This document shows positions 33,201-44,100 of a stretch of DNA of 64,000 nucleotides, one piece after another; the stretch's first letter is position 1, and the number at the start of each line of letters is the position of its first letter. The notes below the pieces were generated by a model. It was not told where the DNA came from and ran no database searches. It worked only from the letters and a program-made list of their open reading frames with translations. The stretch is from Arenicola marina (taxonomy: Eukaryota; Annelida; Polychaeta; Arenicolidae), in contig OZ025249.1 of assembly GCA_964019135.1 (NCBI GenBank), positions 1 to 64,000 of the forward strand, written 5' to 3'. A program made the position numbers and the translations under genes.

Positions 33201-36200
33201 CCCCATATATATCATTGGAGACATTGACATGTGGCAGTGAAGGTGCGATGGTCGGTTCCCCAAATATATCATTGGAGACACTGACCTGTGGCAGTGAAGG
33301 TGCGATGGTCGGTTCCCCATTTGTAACATTGGGGACACTGACCTGTGACAGTGAAGGTGCGATGGTCGGTTCCCCATATATATCATTGGAGACACTGACC
33401 TGTGGCAGTGAAGGTGCGATGGTCGGTTCCCCATATACATCATTGGGGACACTGACCTGTGGCAGTGAAGGTGCGATGGTCGGCTCCCCAAATATATCAT
33501 TGAAGACAATGACTTGTGGCAGTGAAGGTGCGATGGTCGGTTCCACATATATATCATTGGAGACACTGACCTGTAGCAGTGAAGGTGCGATGGTCGATTC
33601 CCCATTTGTAACATTGGGGACACTGACCTGTGACAGTGAACGTGCGATGGTCGGTTACCCATATATATCATTGGAGACATTGACCTGTGACAGTGAAGGT
33701 GCGATGGTCGGCTCCCCAAATATATCATTAGAGACACTGACCTGTGGCAGTGAAGGTGCGATGGTCGGTTCCCCAAATATATCATTGGAGACACTTACCT
33801 GTGGCAGTGAAGATGCGATGGTCGGTTCCCTAAATATATGATTGGAGACACTGACCTGTGGCAGTGAAAATGCCATGGTCGGTTCCCCAAAGATATCATT
33901 GGAGACCCTGACCTGTGGCAGTGAAGGTGCGATGGTCGGTTCCCCATATATATCATTGGAGACACTGACCTGTGGCAGTGAAGGTGCGATGGTCGGTTCC
34001 CCATATATATCATTGGAGACACTGACCTGTGACAGTGAAGGTGCGATGGTCAGTTTCCCAAATATATCATTTGAGACACTGATCTGTGGCAGTAAAGTTG
34101 CGATGGTCGGTTCCGCATATATATATCATTGGAGACACTGACCTGTGGCAGTGAAGGTGCGATGGTCGGTTCCCCAGCCCTCACACTTAAGGCCACGGAG
34201 CGGCAGCTTAAGTAAAACTCCAGCCACGTAATTCACTTGATTCTTGTCCTCCATAATTTCCTGGGAATTCTGAAGTGTTATAATTAGGACTCATACAGAC
34301 ATAATATATACACCTATAATCTGTTTTTCATAATGAAACAGAATGTATTTATACGATCCCGAGTACGTAAAACATTCTGCAGTACATTTGGTGATGCAGC
34401 GATTAAAATATACATTATATTGCTTTTAAATCATACATTAATTCCTCAACTTTTAACAAATAAATGTTCTGAAGGTCACATCGGGACGACAATGCATGTT
34501 GTGCGCAGCTCATTGTGTTTACAGGAAGGATATTTATTGATCTCGTCATTTAGTTATTTATTTGAACTATCGTACAGTAAAACTCGAGACACGATAATAA
34601 CAAACAGAAAAATAATTTGACACCTTATTTATAACAATGAAAAATAATTTGCATCTAGTGTTCTTTGGGTATTGCTGAGTGCTTTTCCTAAAATGTGTGA
34701 AGAAACAAGCTGTTGTTTACCGAGAAGATGTTTTTTAAGGGATCATCTGTTATCACCCATAGCACATTCACTAGTACGTTATCATTACCAAGAACATCCG
34801 CTGAGGACCATTCTGTTATTAATCAAACAATGTACGGGAGTTTATTGCAGAAAACGGCCACTGGCCAAGGTGCACACATGATACAATTTTTTTTGCGCGC
34901 TCATTGCGCGTAAGCAATAGGACACATATAATTAACAAAAAAACTCAGTTAGCCACCCTGAATTTAAACATATGATAAGCAAAAAAAAAGAAAAAAAAGA
35001 GGAGCCAATGTCGATATCATTTTGCTGTCAGTTTAACCTTATTTGACATCGCAGAGGAACATGATTTGATTCGGCAAAGTCAAGTATTTCAAAATCCACA
35101 AAAGCCTCGAATAAGGGCGTGGAACCTATCATGTAATCTACCACACTGCTACTATTATATGTACAACATGTAACTTATTTCTTGATCCTCTAGTGGATCC
35201 CTCGCTGCGCCGTATGTGCACAATCGTCCTGACATATCACCCAAGCACCCCTCCACGTCATTCCAAGAATAGACCGTGTTGTCGAGAGTCAGCTTGTCAT
35301 AACGGAGCCTACCGCTGTAGATGCGTTTCTTGGCGTCCGCTGCGATTTTACCGAGATTACGTCTTGCAGGTCGAACTCCGGCGCTGTAGTCCTCTTTAAA
35401 GTTAACCGTACTTCTCTTTTCAAGTTTTTCCCACTCCATTCTCATTACTTTTGCTTCGTCCTTGAATTGAGAATTTTACGACGACTGGTCTTCCATTTGT
35501 CGTCCCGTTTGCGTCCCAGGCAAAGTCTCTCTGTGCTGATCTTCGTATCCATTTCAGCGCGTAATTCCAGCTTCGAGCCAATGCAGACGTGCACCAGCTC
35601 TTCACTAGCCTGTCTGCTCTCTTGGCCTTCCTTCTCGGCAAGACCATAGACTAGGGGGGTGGCTTCTCCAGAACTTCCATACTGACCACTTGCTGTCTGA
35701 GCTTTCTTTTGTCTTCTTTGATGTTCTGTTTCACTTGTTTCACTGTCCCTACTTGATACTTCAGCTACAGAGTGTCTTCTTGATGTCACTGTCACCTTTA
35801 ATAATTCCCATCGATTGTTGATTGACGAGGATCATAACCTTGAGACAGCAAGACTAGATTACGTACTGCAGGCCTGTGATTGACCCTTCACAACAAAATA
35901 GGGATAAAGTAGAGCTACTTGTGCAAGAAAAGTGGGGGGAAATTCAGGGAAACGTAGGGACTCCAGGAAAGAAGTAAGACATTTTGATGAAACTGAGCCA
36001 CGCCTTTTCTGCATATTTACTGAGATGACTTTTACTACAGGATAAATCATATCACTTTGAGACTAGGCCATATAGCATGCATTCCATCTGAAAAAGTAGA
36101 AAAGTAGGGATCAATCACAGGTCTGTTACTCACTTTTTCTAGTCAGCTGTTATTACCTGAAGGATGTCTGTTGAGTATCCGTTGAAGCCGAGGTAGTAGT

Positions 36201-37985
36201 TGACAAGGTCGTGACACTTGGAGACGTACAGCGGCTTCCGTGCTGTTGAGTTTTGTCTCCGCTTCGCAAATTTAATCTAAAACCAGTGAAAGAAATATAG
36301 TATTGATAGTACAAATGAATCCGAGCTAGTCTGCACTGTCCGTCAGCTCACCACCGCAACCAGTCGACCCATCATCGGCCCACCATGGCCAACCCCTCAA
36401 CCCACCATCGCCAACCCGTCAATCCACCATCGCCAACCCGTCGGCCCACCATCGCCACCAGTCTGACCACCATCGCAACCCGTCGGCCCACCATCGCCAA
36501 CCCGTCGGACCACCATCGCCAACCCGTCGGACCACCATCGCCAACCCGTCGGACCACCATCGCCAACCCGTCGGACCACCATCGCCAACCCGTCGGACCA
36601 CCATCGCCAACCCGTCAATCCACCATCGCCAACCCGTCGGCCCACCATCGCCACCAGTCTGACCACCATCGCAACCCGTCGGCCCACCATCGCCAACCCG
36701 TCGGACCACCATCGCAACCCGTCGGCTCACCATCGCCAACCCGTCGGACCACCATCGCCAACCCGTCGGACCACCATCGCCAACCCGTCGGCCCACCATC
36801 GCCAACCCGTCGGACCATCATCGCCAACCCGTCGGACCACCATCGCCAACCCGTCGGACCACCATCGCCAACCCGTCGGACCACCATCGCCAACCCGTCG
36901 GACCACCATCGCCAACCCGTCGGCACACCATCGCCAAAACGCAAACCCGTCGGACTACCATCGCCAAAACGCAAATCCGTCGATCCACTATCGCTAAAAC
37001 GCTAACCCGTCGGACTACCATCGCCAACCCGTCGATCCACCATCGCCAAAACGCAAATCCGTCGATCCACTATCGCTAAAACGCCAACCCGTCGGATTAC
37101 CATTCCCAACACATCGGACTACGAGTCGGCCCACACACTTCCCATCGGCCAACCCGTCGGCCCACCCAATTCCCATCGGCCAACCCGTCGCACCACCCAC
37201 TACCCATCGGCCAACCCGTCGGCCCACCCACTTCCCATCGGCCACTCGTCGGCCCATCCTCTTCCCATCGGCCAACCCGTCGGCCCACCCACTTTCCATG
37301 TGCCAACCAGTCGGCCCACCCACTTCCCATCGGCCAACCTGTCGGCCCATCCACTTCCCATTGGCCCACCCGTCGGCCCACCTGTCGGCCCACCCACTTC
37401 CCATCGGCCAACCAGTCGGATCACCTACTTCCCATCGGTCAACCCGCCGGATCACCCACTTCCCATCGGCCAACCCGTCGGACCACCCACTTCCGATCGG
37501 CCAACCAGTCGGACCACCGACTTCCCATCGGCCACCCGTAGGCCAATATTCTGCACAACATCGCCCACCATCGGCACCTTGTCGGCCCACCATCGTCAAC
37601 CCGTTGGCCCAATATCCTAAGCCAAGTAATATTGCTATCACAACAAAATACTTTAGCACTAACAGTATCCAAACTGTAATAAATCACTTTATATCATTTC
37701 AATATTAGACAAAATCAGTTTAGCACGAATAAGTGGAAATCTGTTATATGGTAATCCAAAACTTACTTGATGGAAAAAAGGAATTATCATGACCACTTCT
37801 GTACATGGGCCACATTGGGTAACACAGGAAGGGTAAGAATGAAAATATTAAGTGACCTTTAGCAGCTGACCGTTAAACACTAATCGTCCTGTCACATCTC
37901 GGATAGCTTCAGCAGCAGCACGACAGGAATAAAACTTGACAAAGGCATAATGAGAACCCGGTCTCTCCGTCTCCCAATATTCTCT
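27129..37985 (-). CDS. RDM1: RDM1, RAD52 motif-containing protein 1, five exons, 5' end missing
   Basis: Exons, 5' to 3': 37857-37985, 36157-36276, 34143-34269, 27547-27734, 27129-27248. Together they give 684 nt, 227 codons and a TGA, with phases 0, 0, 1 and 0 all matching. In order the protein shows the second half of an RRM (HYAFVKFYSCRAAAEAIRD), the RAD52-like motif (VSKCHDLVNYYLGFNGYS), a hydrophobic strand segment (VAGVLLKLPLRGLKCEG), an amphipathic region (AVAVCRAQKEAYRHAIQ, then LVLVVLADG), and an acidic tail. This is the domain order and spacing of vertebrate RDM1 (about 285 residues), a nucleic-acid-binding protein linked to recombination and the response to DNA cross-links. The first 55-60 residues are missing and must lie to the right of 37985, inside or beyond the 44-bp satellite. 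Introns hold large minisatellites. Transcription runs toward the telomere. Weak points are two non-consensus donors (GTCACT at 37856, GTTGCA at 27546). Confidence 0.85.
27442..27546. other. short intron of RDM1 (27249-27546), read-through part
   Basis: The exon frame stays open through this part of the intron to a TAA at 27439-27441, encoding an Asn/Lys-rich stretch. Retention of the intron would therefore give a protein with a different, shorter tail rather than an immediate stop. Confidence 0.4.
27547..27734 (-). CDS. RDM1: RDM1 exon with the conserved C-terminal helix and strand
   Basis: Acceptor TGTTTGCACACAG precedes 188 nt. The first two bases complete an Asp codon with the G that ends exon 34143-34269. 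Conserved core: CRAQKEAYRHAIQNAFSSL followed by VLVVLADGRVYPE. The donor is AAG|GTTGCA; without splicing the frame would run on to a stop at 27439, giving a different tail. Confidence 0.8.
27805..28530. repeat. 18-bp minisatellite (GTCAGTCAGACGACCACT)
   Basis: About 40 units of 18 bp in the RDM1 intron, alternating GTCAGTCAGACGACCACT and GTCAGTCAGCCCACCACT. Frames read VSQTTT/VSQPTT on plus and LTDSGR/LTDSGG on minus and stay open because the period is divisible by three. The array ends about 40 bp before the acceptor of exon 27547-27734 and is bounded on its other side by a decayed second copy of that acceptor. Confidence 0.95.
28535..28574 (-). repeat. decayed duplicate of the RDM1 3' splice site
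   Basis: Read on the minus strand: ACTGTCTGAGTGCTGTTTCC, then CACAG|AACCCGGGCCGCG. The genuine site at 27712-27766 reads ACTGTGTGAATGTTGTTTGC, then ACACAG|AC..CCCGGGCCGTG. The order of polypyrimidine tract, CACAG and CCCGGGCCG is kept, with a deletion of about seven bases after the AG. A stop codon follows within six codons in the phase used by the real exon. Confidence 0.6.
28575..34163 (-). repeat. 57-bp array built from an RDM1 exon end plus 5' splice site
   Basis: About 98 units of 57 bp. On the minus strand each unit starts TGGGGAACCGACCATCGCAC, continues through TTCACTGCCACAG, then GTCAGT or GTAAGT and TGTCTCCAATGATATATA. The first 34 bases are identical to the last 34 of RDM1 exon 34143-34269; the other 23 are intron. 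Thus each unit carries CAG|GTCAGT or the consensus CAG|GTAAGT. Some units are shortened by about seven bases (CCCCATATTGGAGAC on the plus strand) and a subfamily has CCATTTGTAACATTGGGG. In the exon phase each unit meets TGA after 11 codons past the donor. The 824-codon plus frame is antisense to this and is not a gene. Confidence 0.95.
34143..34269 (-). CDS. RDM1: RDM1 exon adjoining the 57-bp array
   Basis: Acceptor CACTTCAG at 34270, 127 nt, donor CACAG|GTCAGT. It encodes NSQEIMEDKNQVNYVAG, then VLLKLPLRGLKCEGWG, then TDHRTFTAT and a split codon. The middle corresponds to the hydrophobic strand after the RAD52 motif in RDM1. The last 34 bases are the seed of the 57-bp array. Confidence 0.8.
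34270..35150. other. RDM1 intron, AT-rich, no gene seen
   Basis: Plus-strand frames at 34333-34620 and 34672-34913 have no motif I recognise. GCGCGCTCATTGCGCG at about 34895-34910 is a short inverted repeat. Confidence 0.5.
35163..35795 (-). pseudogene. LINE ORF1-like relic (L1 ORF1p/transposase_22 type)
   Basis: Frames on the minus strand together resemble the C-terminal half of L1-type ORF1 proteins: VYGLAEKEGQESRQASEEL, then KISTERLCLGRKRDD, then GRPVVVKFSIQGRSK, then STVNFKEDYSAGVRPARRNL and SGRLRYDKLTLDNTVYSW. This is the usual order of the RNA-recognition part and the C-terminal domain (hRlGrk, RPvvVKF, EDYs.. vR.aRR.L, LRYDKL). The pieces sit in different frames (breaks near 35540 and 35450), so it is dead. 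No reverse transcriptase is present. It lies in an RDM1 intron in the same orientation as the gene. Confidence 0.6.
35867..36128. mobile_element. candidate MITE with about 20-bp terminal inverted repeats
   Basis: CAGGCCTGTGATTGACCCTT at the left end and the reverse complement of CAGACCTGTGATTGATCCCT at the right end (17 of 20 match). Length is about 262 bp with no coding capacity. TACT occurs just outside each end and could be a target-site duplication. It lies in the same intron as the LINE relic, 29 bp from RDM1 exon 36157-36276. Confidence 0.45.
36157..36276 (-). CDS. RDM1: RDM1 exon with the RAD52-like motif
   Basis: Acceptor CTGGTTTTAG, 120 nt, donor CAG|GTAATA, phase 0 at both ends. 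It encodes IKFAKRRQNSTARKPLY followed by VSKCHDLVNYYLGFNGYS and TDILQ. The SKC-x-(E/D)-L-x-NYY-x-GFNG signature is the diagnostic motif of RDM1. Confidence 0.88.
36370..37115. repeat. 22-bp minisatellite in an RDM1 intron
   Basis: About 30 units of CACCATCGCCAACCCGTCGG plus two bases, with 19-bp variants lacking CCA and a right-hand part in which units read CGCCAAAACGCAAACCCGTC. Open frames on both strands have a 22-residue period because three units equal 66 bp. Confidence 0.93.
37116..37620. repeat. about 31-bp minisatellite related to the 22-bp array
   Basis: Units share GGCCAACCCGTCGGCCCACC with the neighbouring array but add CACTTCCCATC, giving about 31 bp and about 15 copies. The array ends in units of the first type near 37560-37615, so the two arrays appear to derive from one another. 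Confidence 0.88.
37857..37985 (-). CDS. RDM1: RDM1 exon with the second half of the RRM
   Basis: Acceptor TGCTCATTGCAG, 129 nt, phase 0. It encodes REYWETERPGSHYAFVKFYS, then CRAAAEAIRDVTGRLVFNGQ and LLK; HYAFVKFYS is the RNP1-like strand of the RDM1 RRM. The donor AAAG|GTCACT is weak. Residues before Arg-Glu-Tyr must come from exons to the right. Confidence 0.8.
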
Positions 37986-38163
37986 CTGCAATGAGCATAG
38001 TCAGACATCGTTGTTATCGTAAACGGTGGTGGGCAACTCAAAATCATATACATACCTTAACTACGTACTAATTAATGTCAAACGGCGAATGATCATAGCC
38101 CTAAGAAAACTCGGCAATGACTAAAATGCTGTTTGCCAAAAGAAACGTCATTATTAGCAAATA
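37986..38163. other. RDM1 intron between the first visible exon and the satellite
   Basis: No exon with the expected N-terminal RRM strand (a Leu-Leu-Val-x-x-Leu type sequence) is seen here on the minus strand. Confidence 0.5.
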
Positions 38164-41100
38164 CAATAGTAATCCATCCAGGATATGTCAGATAAAGATG
38201 TATTACACCATAGGCATCCCTCCAGGATAAGTCAGACAAAGATATATTACACCATAGGCATCCCTCCAGGAAAAGTCAGACAAAGACATATTACACCATA
38301 GTCATCCCTCCAGGATAAGTCAAATAAAGATATATTACACCATAGGCATCCCTCCAGGATAAGTCAGACAAAGATATATTACACCAGTCATCCCTCCAGG
38401 ATAAGTCAGATAAAGATGTATTACACCATAGGCATCCATCCAGCATCAGTCAGACAAAGATGTATTACACCATAGGCATCCCTCCAGGATAAGTCAGACA
38501 CAGATGTATTACACCATAGGCATCCATCCAGGATAAGCCAGACAAAGATGTATTACACCATAGGTATCCATCCAGGATAAGTCAGATAAAGATATATTAC
38601 ACCATGGACATCCCTCCAGGATAAGTCAGACAAAGATATATTACACCATAGGCATTCCTCCAGGATAAGTCAGATAAAGATGTATTACACCATAGGCATC
38701 CCTCCAGGATAAGTCAGACAAAGATATATTACACCATAGGCATCCCTCCAGGATATGTCAGATAAAGATATATTACACCATAGGCATCCCTCCAGGACAA
38801 GTCAGACAAAGATATATTACACCATAGCCATCCCTCCAGGATAAGTCAGATAAAGATGTATTACACCATAGGCATCCATCCAGGATAAGCCAGACAAAGA
38901 TGTATTACACCATAGGTATCCATCCAGGATAAGTCAGATAAAGATATATTACACAATAGACATCCCTCCAGGATAAGTCAGACAAAGATATATTAAACCA
39001 TAGGCATCCCTCCAGGATAAGTCAGACAAAGATATATTACACCATAGGCATCCCTCCAGGATAAGTCAGATAAAGATATATTAAACCATAGGCATCCCTC
39101 CAGGATAAGTCAGACAAAGATATATTACACCATAGGCATCCATTAAGGATAAGTCAGACAAAGATATATTACACCATAGTCATCCCTAGAGGATAAGTCA
39201 GACAAAGATATATTACACCATAAGCATCCCTCCAGGATAAGTCAGATAAAGATATATTACACCATAGGCATCCCTCCAGGATAAGTCAGACAAAGATATA
39301 TTACACCATAGGCATCCATTAAGGATAAGTCAGACAAAGATATATTACACCATAGTCATCCCTAGAGGATAAGTCAGACAAAGATATATTACATCATAGT
39401 CATCCCTCTAGGATAAATCAGATAAAGATGTATTACACCATAGGCATCCCTCCAGGATAAGTCAGACACAGATGTATTACACCATAGGCATCCATCCAGG
39501 ATAAGTCAGACAAAGATATATTACACAATAGGCATCCCCCCAGGATAAGTCAGACAAAGATATATTACACCATAGGCATCCCTCCAGGTTAAGTCAGACA
39601 AAGATATATTACACCATAGGCATCCCTCCAGGATAAGTCAGATAAAGATATATTACACCATAGGCATGCCTCCAGGATAAGTCAGACAAAGATATATTAC
39701 ACCATAGGCATCCATTAAGGATAAGTCAGACATAGATACATTACACCATAGTCATCCCTCCAGGATAAGTCAGACAAAGATATATTACACCATAAGCATC
39801 CCTCCAGGAAAAGTCAGACAAAGATATATTACACCATAGTCATCCCTCCAGGATAAGTCAGACAAAGATATATTACACCATAGGCATCCCTCCAGGATAA
39901 GTCAAATAAAGATATATTACACCATAGGCATCCCTCCAGGATAAGTCAGACAAAGATATATTACACCATAGGCATCCATCCAGGATAAGTCAGATAAAGA
40001 TATATTACACAATAGGCATCCCCCCAGGATGAGTCAGACAAAGATATATTACACCATAGGCATCCCTCCAGGATATGTCAGATAAAGATATATTACACCA
40101 TAGGCATCCCTCCAGGATAAGTCAGACAAAGATATATTACACCATAGCCATCCCTCCAGGATAAGTGAGATAAAGATGTATTACACCATAGGCATTCATT
40201 CAGGATCAGCCAGACAAAGATGTATTACACCATAGGTATCCATCCAGGATAAGTCAGATAAAGATATATTACACCATAGACATCCCTCCAGGATAAGTCA
40301 GACAAAGATATATTACACCATAGGCATCCCTCCAGGATAAGTCAGACAAAGATATATTACACCATAGGCATCCCTCCAGGATAAGTCAGATAAAGATATA
40401 TTACACCATAGGCATCCCTCCAGGATAAGTCAGACAAAGATATATTACACCATAGGCATCCATTAAGGATAAGTCAGACAAAGATATATTACATCATAGT
40501 CATCCCTCTAGGATAAGTCAGATAAAGATATATTACACAATAGACATCCCTCCAGGATAAGTCAGACAAAGATATATTACACCAGTCATCACTCCAGGAT
40601 AAGTCAGATAAAGATGTATTACACCATAGGCATCCATCCAGCATCAGTCAGACAAAGATGTATTACACCATAGGCATCCCTCCAGGATAAGTCAGACAAA
40701 GATATATAACACCATAGGCATTCCTCCAGGATAAGTCAGATAAAGATGTATTACACCATAGGCATCCCTCCAGGATAAGTCAGACAAAGATATATTACAC
40801 CATAGGCATCCCTCCAGGATATGTCAGATAAAGATATATTACACCATAGGCATCCCTCCAGGACAAGTCAGACAAAGATATATTACACCATAGCCATCCC
40901 TCCAGGATAAGTCAGATAAAGATGTATTACACCATAGGCATCCATCCAGGATAAGCCAGACAAAGATGTATTACACCATAGGTATCCATCCAGGATAAGT
41001 CAGATAAAGATATATTACACAATAGACATCCCTCCAGGATAAGTCAGACAAAGATATATTAAACCATAGGCATCCCTCCAGGATAAGTCAGACAAAGATA

Positions 41101-44100
41101 TATTACACCATAGGCATCCCTCCAGGATAAGTCAGATAAAGATATATTAAACCATAGGCATCCCTCCAGGATAAGTCAGACAAAGATATATTACACCATA
41201 GTCATCCCTAGAGGATAAGTCAGACAAAGATATATTACACCATAAGCATCCCTCCAGGATAAGTCAGATAAAGATATATTACACCATAGGCATCCCTCCA
41301 GGATAAGTCAGACAAAGATATATTACACCATAGGCATCCCTCCAGGATAAGTCAGACAAAGATATATTACATCATAGTCATCCCTCTAGGATAAGTCAGA
41401 TAAAGATGTATTACACCATAGGCATCCCTCCAGGATAAGTCAGACACAGATGTATTACACCATAGGCATCCATCCAGGATAAGTCAGACAAAGATATATT
41501 ACACAATAGGCATCCCCCCAGGATAAGTCAGACAAAGATATATTACACCATAGGCATCCCTCCAGGTTAAGTCAGACAAAGATATATTACACCATAGGCA
41601 TCCCTCCAGGATAAGTCAGATAAAGATATATTACACCATAGGCATGCCTCCAGGATAAGTCAGACAAAGATATATTACACCATAGGCATCCATTAAGGAT
41701 AAGTCAGACATAGATACATTACACCATAGTCATCCCTCCAGGATAAGTCAGACAAAGATATATTACACCATAAGCATCCCTCCAGGAAAAGTCAGACAAA
41801 GATATATTACACCATAGTCATCCCTCCAGGATAAGTCAGACAAAGATATATTACACCATAGGCATCCCTCCAGGATAAGTCAAATAAAGATATATTACAC
41901 CATAGGCATCCCTCCAGGATAAGTCAGACAAAGATATATTACACCATAGGCATCCATCCAGGATAAGTCAGATAAAGATATATTACACAATAGGCATCCC
42001 CCCAGGATGAGTCAGACAAAGATATATTACACCATAGGCATCCCTCCAGGATATGTCAGATAAAGATATATTACACCATAGGCATCCCTCGAGGATAAGT
42101 CAGACAAAGATATATTACACCATAGCCATCCCTCCAGGATAAGTGAGATAAAGATGTATTACACCATAGGCATTCATTCAGGATAAGCCAGACAAAGATG
42201 TATTACACCATAGGTATCCATCCAGGATAAGTCAGATAAAGATATATTACACCATAGACATCCCTCCAGGATAAGTCAGACAAAGATATATTACACCATA
42301 GGCATCCCTCCAGGATAAGTCAGACAAAGATATATTACACCATAGGCATCCCTCCAGGATAAGTCAGATAAAGATATATTACACCATAGGCATCCCTCCA
42401 GGATAAGTCAGACAAAGATATATTACACCATAGGCATCCATTAAGGATAAGTCAGACAAAGATATATTACATCATAGTCATCCCTCTAGGATAAGTCAGA
42501 TAAAGATATATTACACAATAGACATCCCTCCAGGATAAGTCAGACAAAGATATATTACACCATAGGCATCCCTCCAGGATAAGTCAGACAAAGATATATT
42601 ACACCATAGGCATCCCTCCAGGATAAGTCAGATGAAGATATATTACACCATAGGCATCCCTCCAGGATAAGTCAGACAAAGATATATTACACCATAGGCA
42701 TCCAATAAGGATAAGACAGAAAAAGATATATTACACCATAGTCATCCCTCCAGGATAAGTCAGACAAAGATATATTACACCATAAGCATCCCTCCAGGAT
42801 AAGTCAGATGAAGATATATTACACCATAGGCATCCCTCCAGGATAAGTCAGACAAAGATATATTACACCTTAGGCATCCCTCCAGGATAAGTCAGACAAA
42901 GATATATTACATCATAGTCATCCCTCTAGGATAAGTCAGATAAAGATGTATTACACCATAGGCATCCCTCCAGGATAAGTCAGACACAGATGTATTACAC
43001 CATAGGCATCCATCCAGGATAAGGCAGACAAAGATATATTACACCATAGGTATCCATCCAGGATAAGTCAGACAAAGATATATTACACCATAGGCATCCA
43101 TCCAGGATAAGCCAGACAAAGATGTATTACACCACAGGTATCCATCCAGGATAAGTCAGATAAAGATATATTACACAATAGGCATCCCCCCAGGATAAGT
43201 CAGACAAAGATATATTACACCATAGGCATCCCTCCAGGTTAAGTCAGACAAAGATATATTACACCATAGGCATCCCTCCAGGATAAGTCAGATAAAGATA
43301 TATTACACCATAGGCATGCCTCCAGGATAAGTCAGACAAAGATATATTACACCATAGGCATCCCTCCAGGATAAGTCAGATAAAGATATATTACACCATA
43401 GTCATCCCTCCAGGATAAGTCAGACAAAGATATATTACACCATAAGCATCCCTCCAGGAAAAGTCAGACAAAGATATATTACACCATAGTCATCCCTCCA
43501 GGATAAGTCAGACAAAGATATATTACACCATAGGCATCCCTCCAGGATAAGTCAGATAAAGATATATTACACCATAGGCATCCCTCCAGGATAAGTCAGA
43601 CAAAGATATATTACACCATAGGCATCCATCCAGGATAAGTCAGATAAAGATATATTACACAATAGGCATCCCGCCAGGATGAGTCAGACAAAGATATATT
43701 ACACCATAGGCATCCCTCCAGGATATGTCAGATAAAGATATATTACACCATAGGCATCCCTCCAGGATAAGTCAGACAAAGATATATTACACCATAGCCA
43801 TCCCTCCAGGATAAGTGAGATAAAGATGTATTACACCATAGGCATTCATTCAGGATAAGCCAGACAAAGATGTATTACACCATAGGTATCCATCCAGGAT
43901 AAGTCAGATAAAGATATATTACACCATAGACATCCCTCCAGGATAAGTCAGACAAAGATATATTACACCATAGGCATCCCTCCAGGATAAGTCAGACAAA
44001 GATATATTACACCATAGGCATCCCTCCAGGATAAGTCAGATAAAGATATATGACACCATAGGCATCCCTCCAGGATAAGTCAGACAAAGATATATTACAC

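Noticed and set aside
31367..33841. 824-codon plus-strand frame of 19-residue repeats (LETLTCGSEGAMVGSPYIS)
   Set aside because: It is antisense to the 57-bp array derived from an RDM1 exon-intron junction. A 57-bp period keeps any stop-free frame open; there is no non-repetitive coding part, and the frame breaks where units are seven bases shorter.
34333..34913. Plus-strand frames of 66-95 codons within an RDM1 intron
   Set aside because: No recognisable domain; AT-rich sequence with overlapping frames of similar length.
36385..37708. Plus and minus frames of about 100-210 codons in the CCAACCCGTCGG arrays
   Set aside because: Same repeat artefact; the arrays lie in an RDM1 intron.
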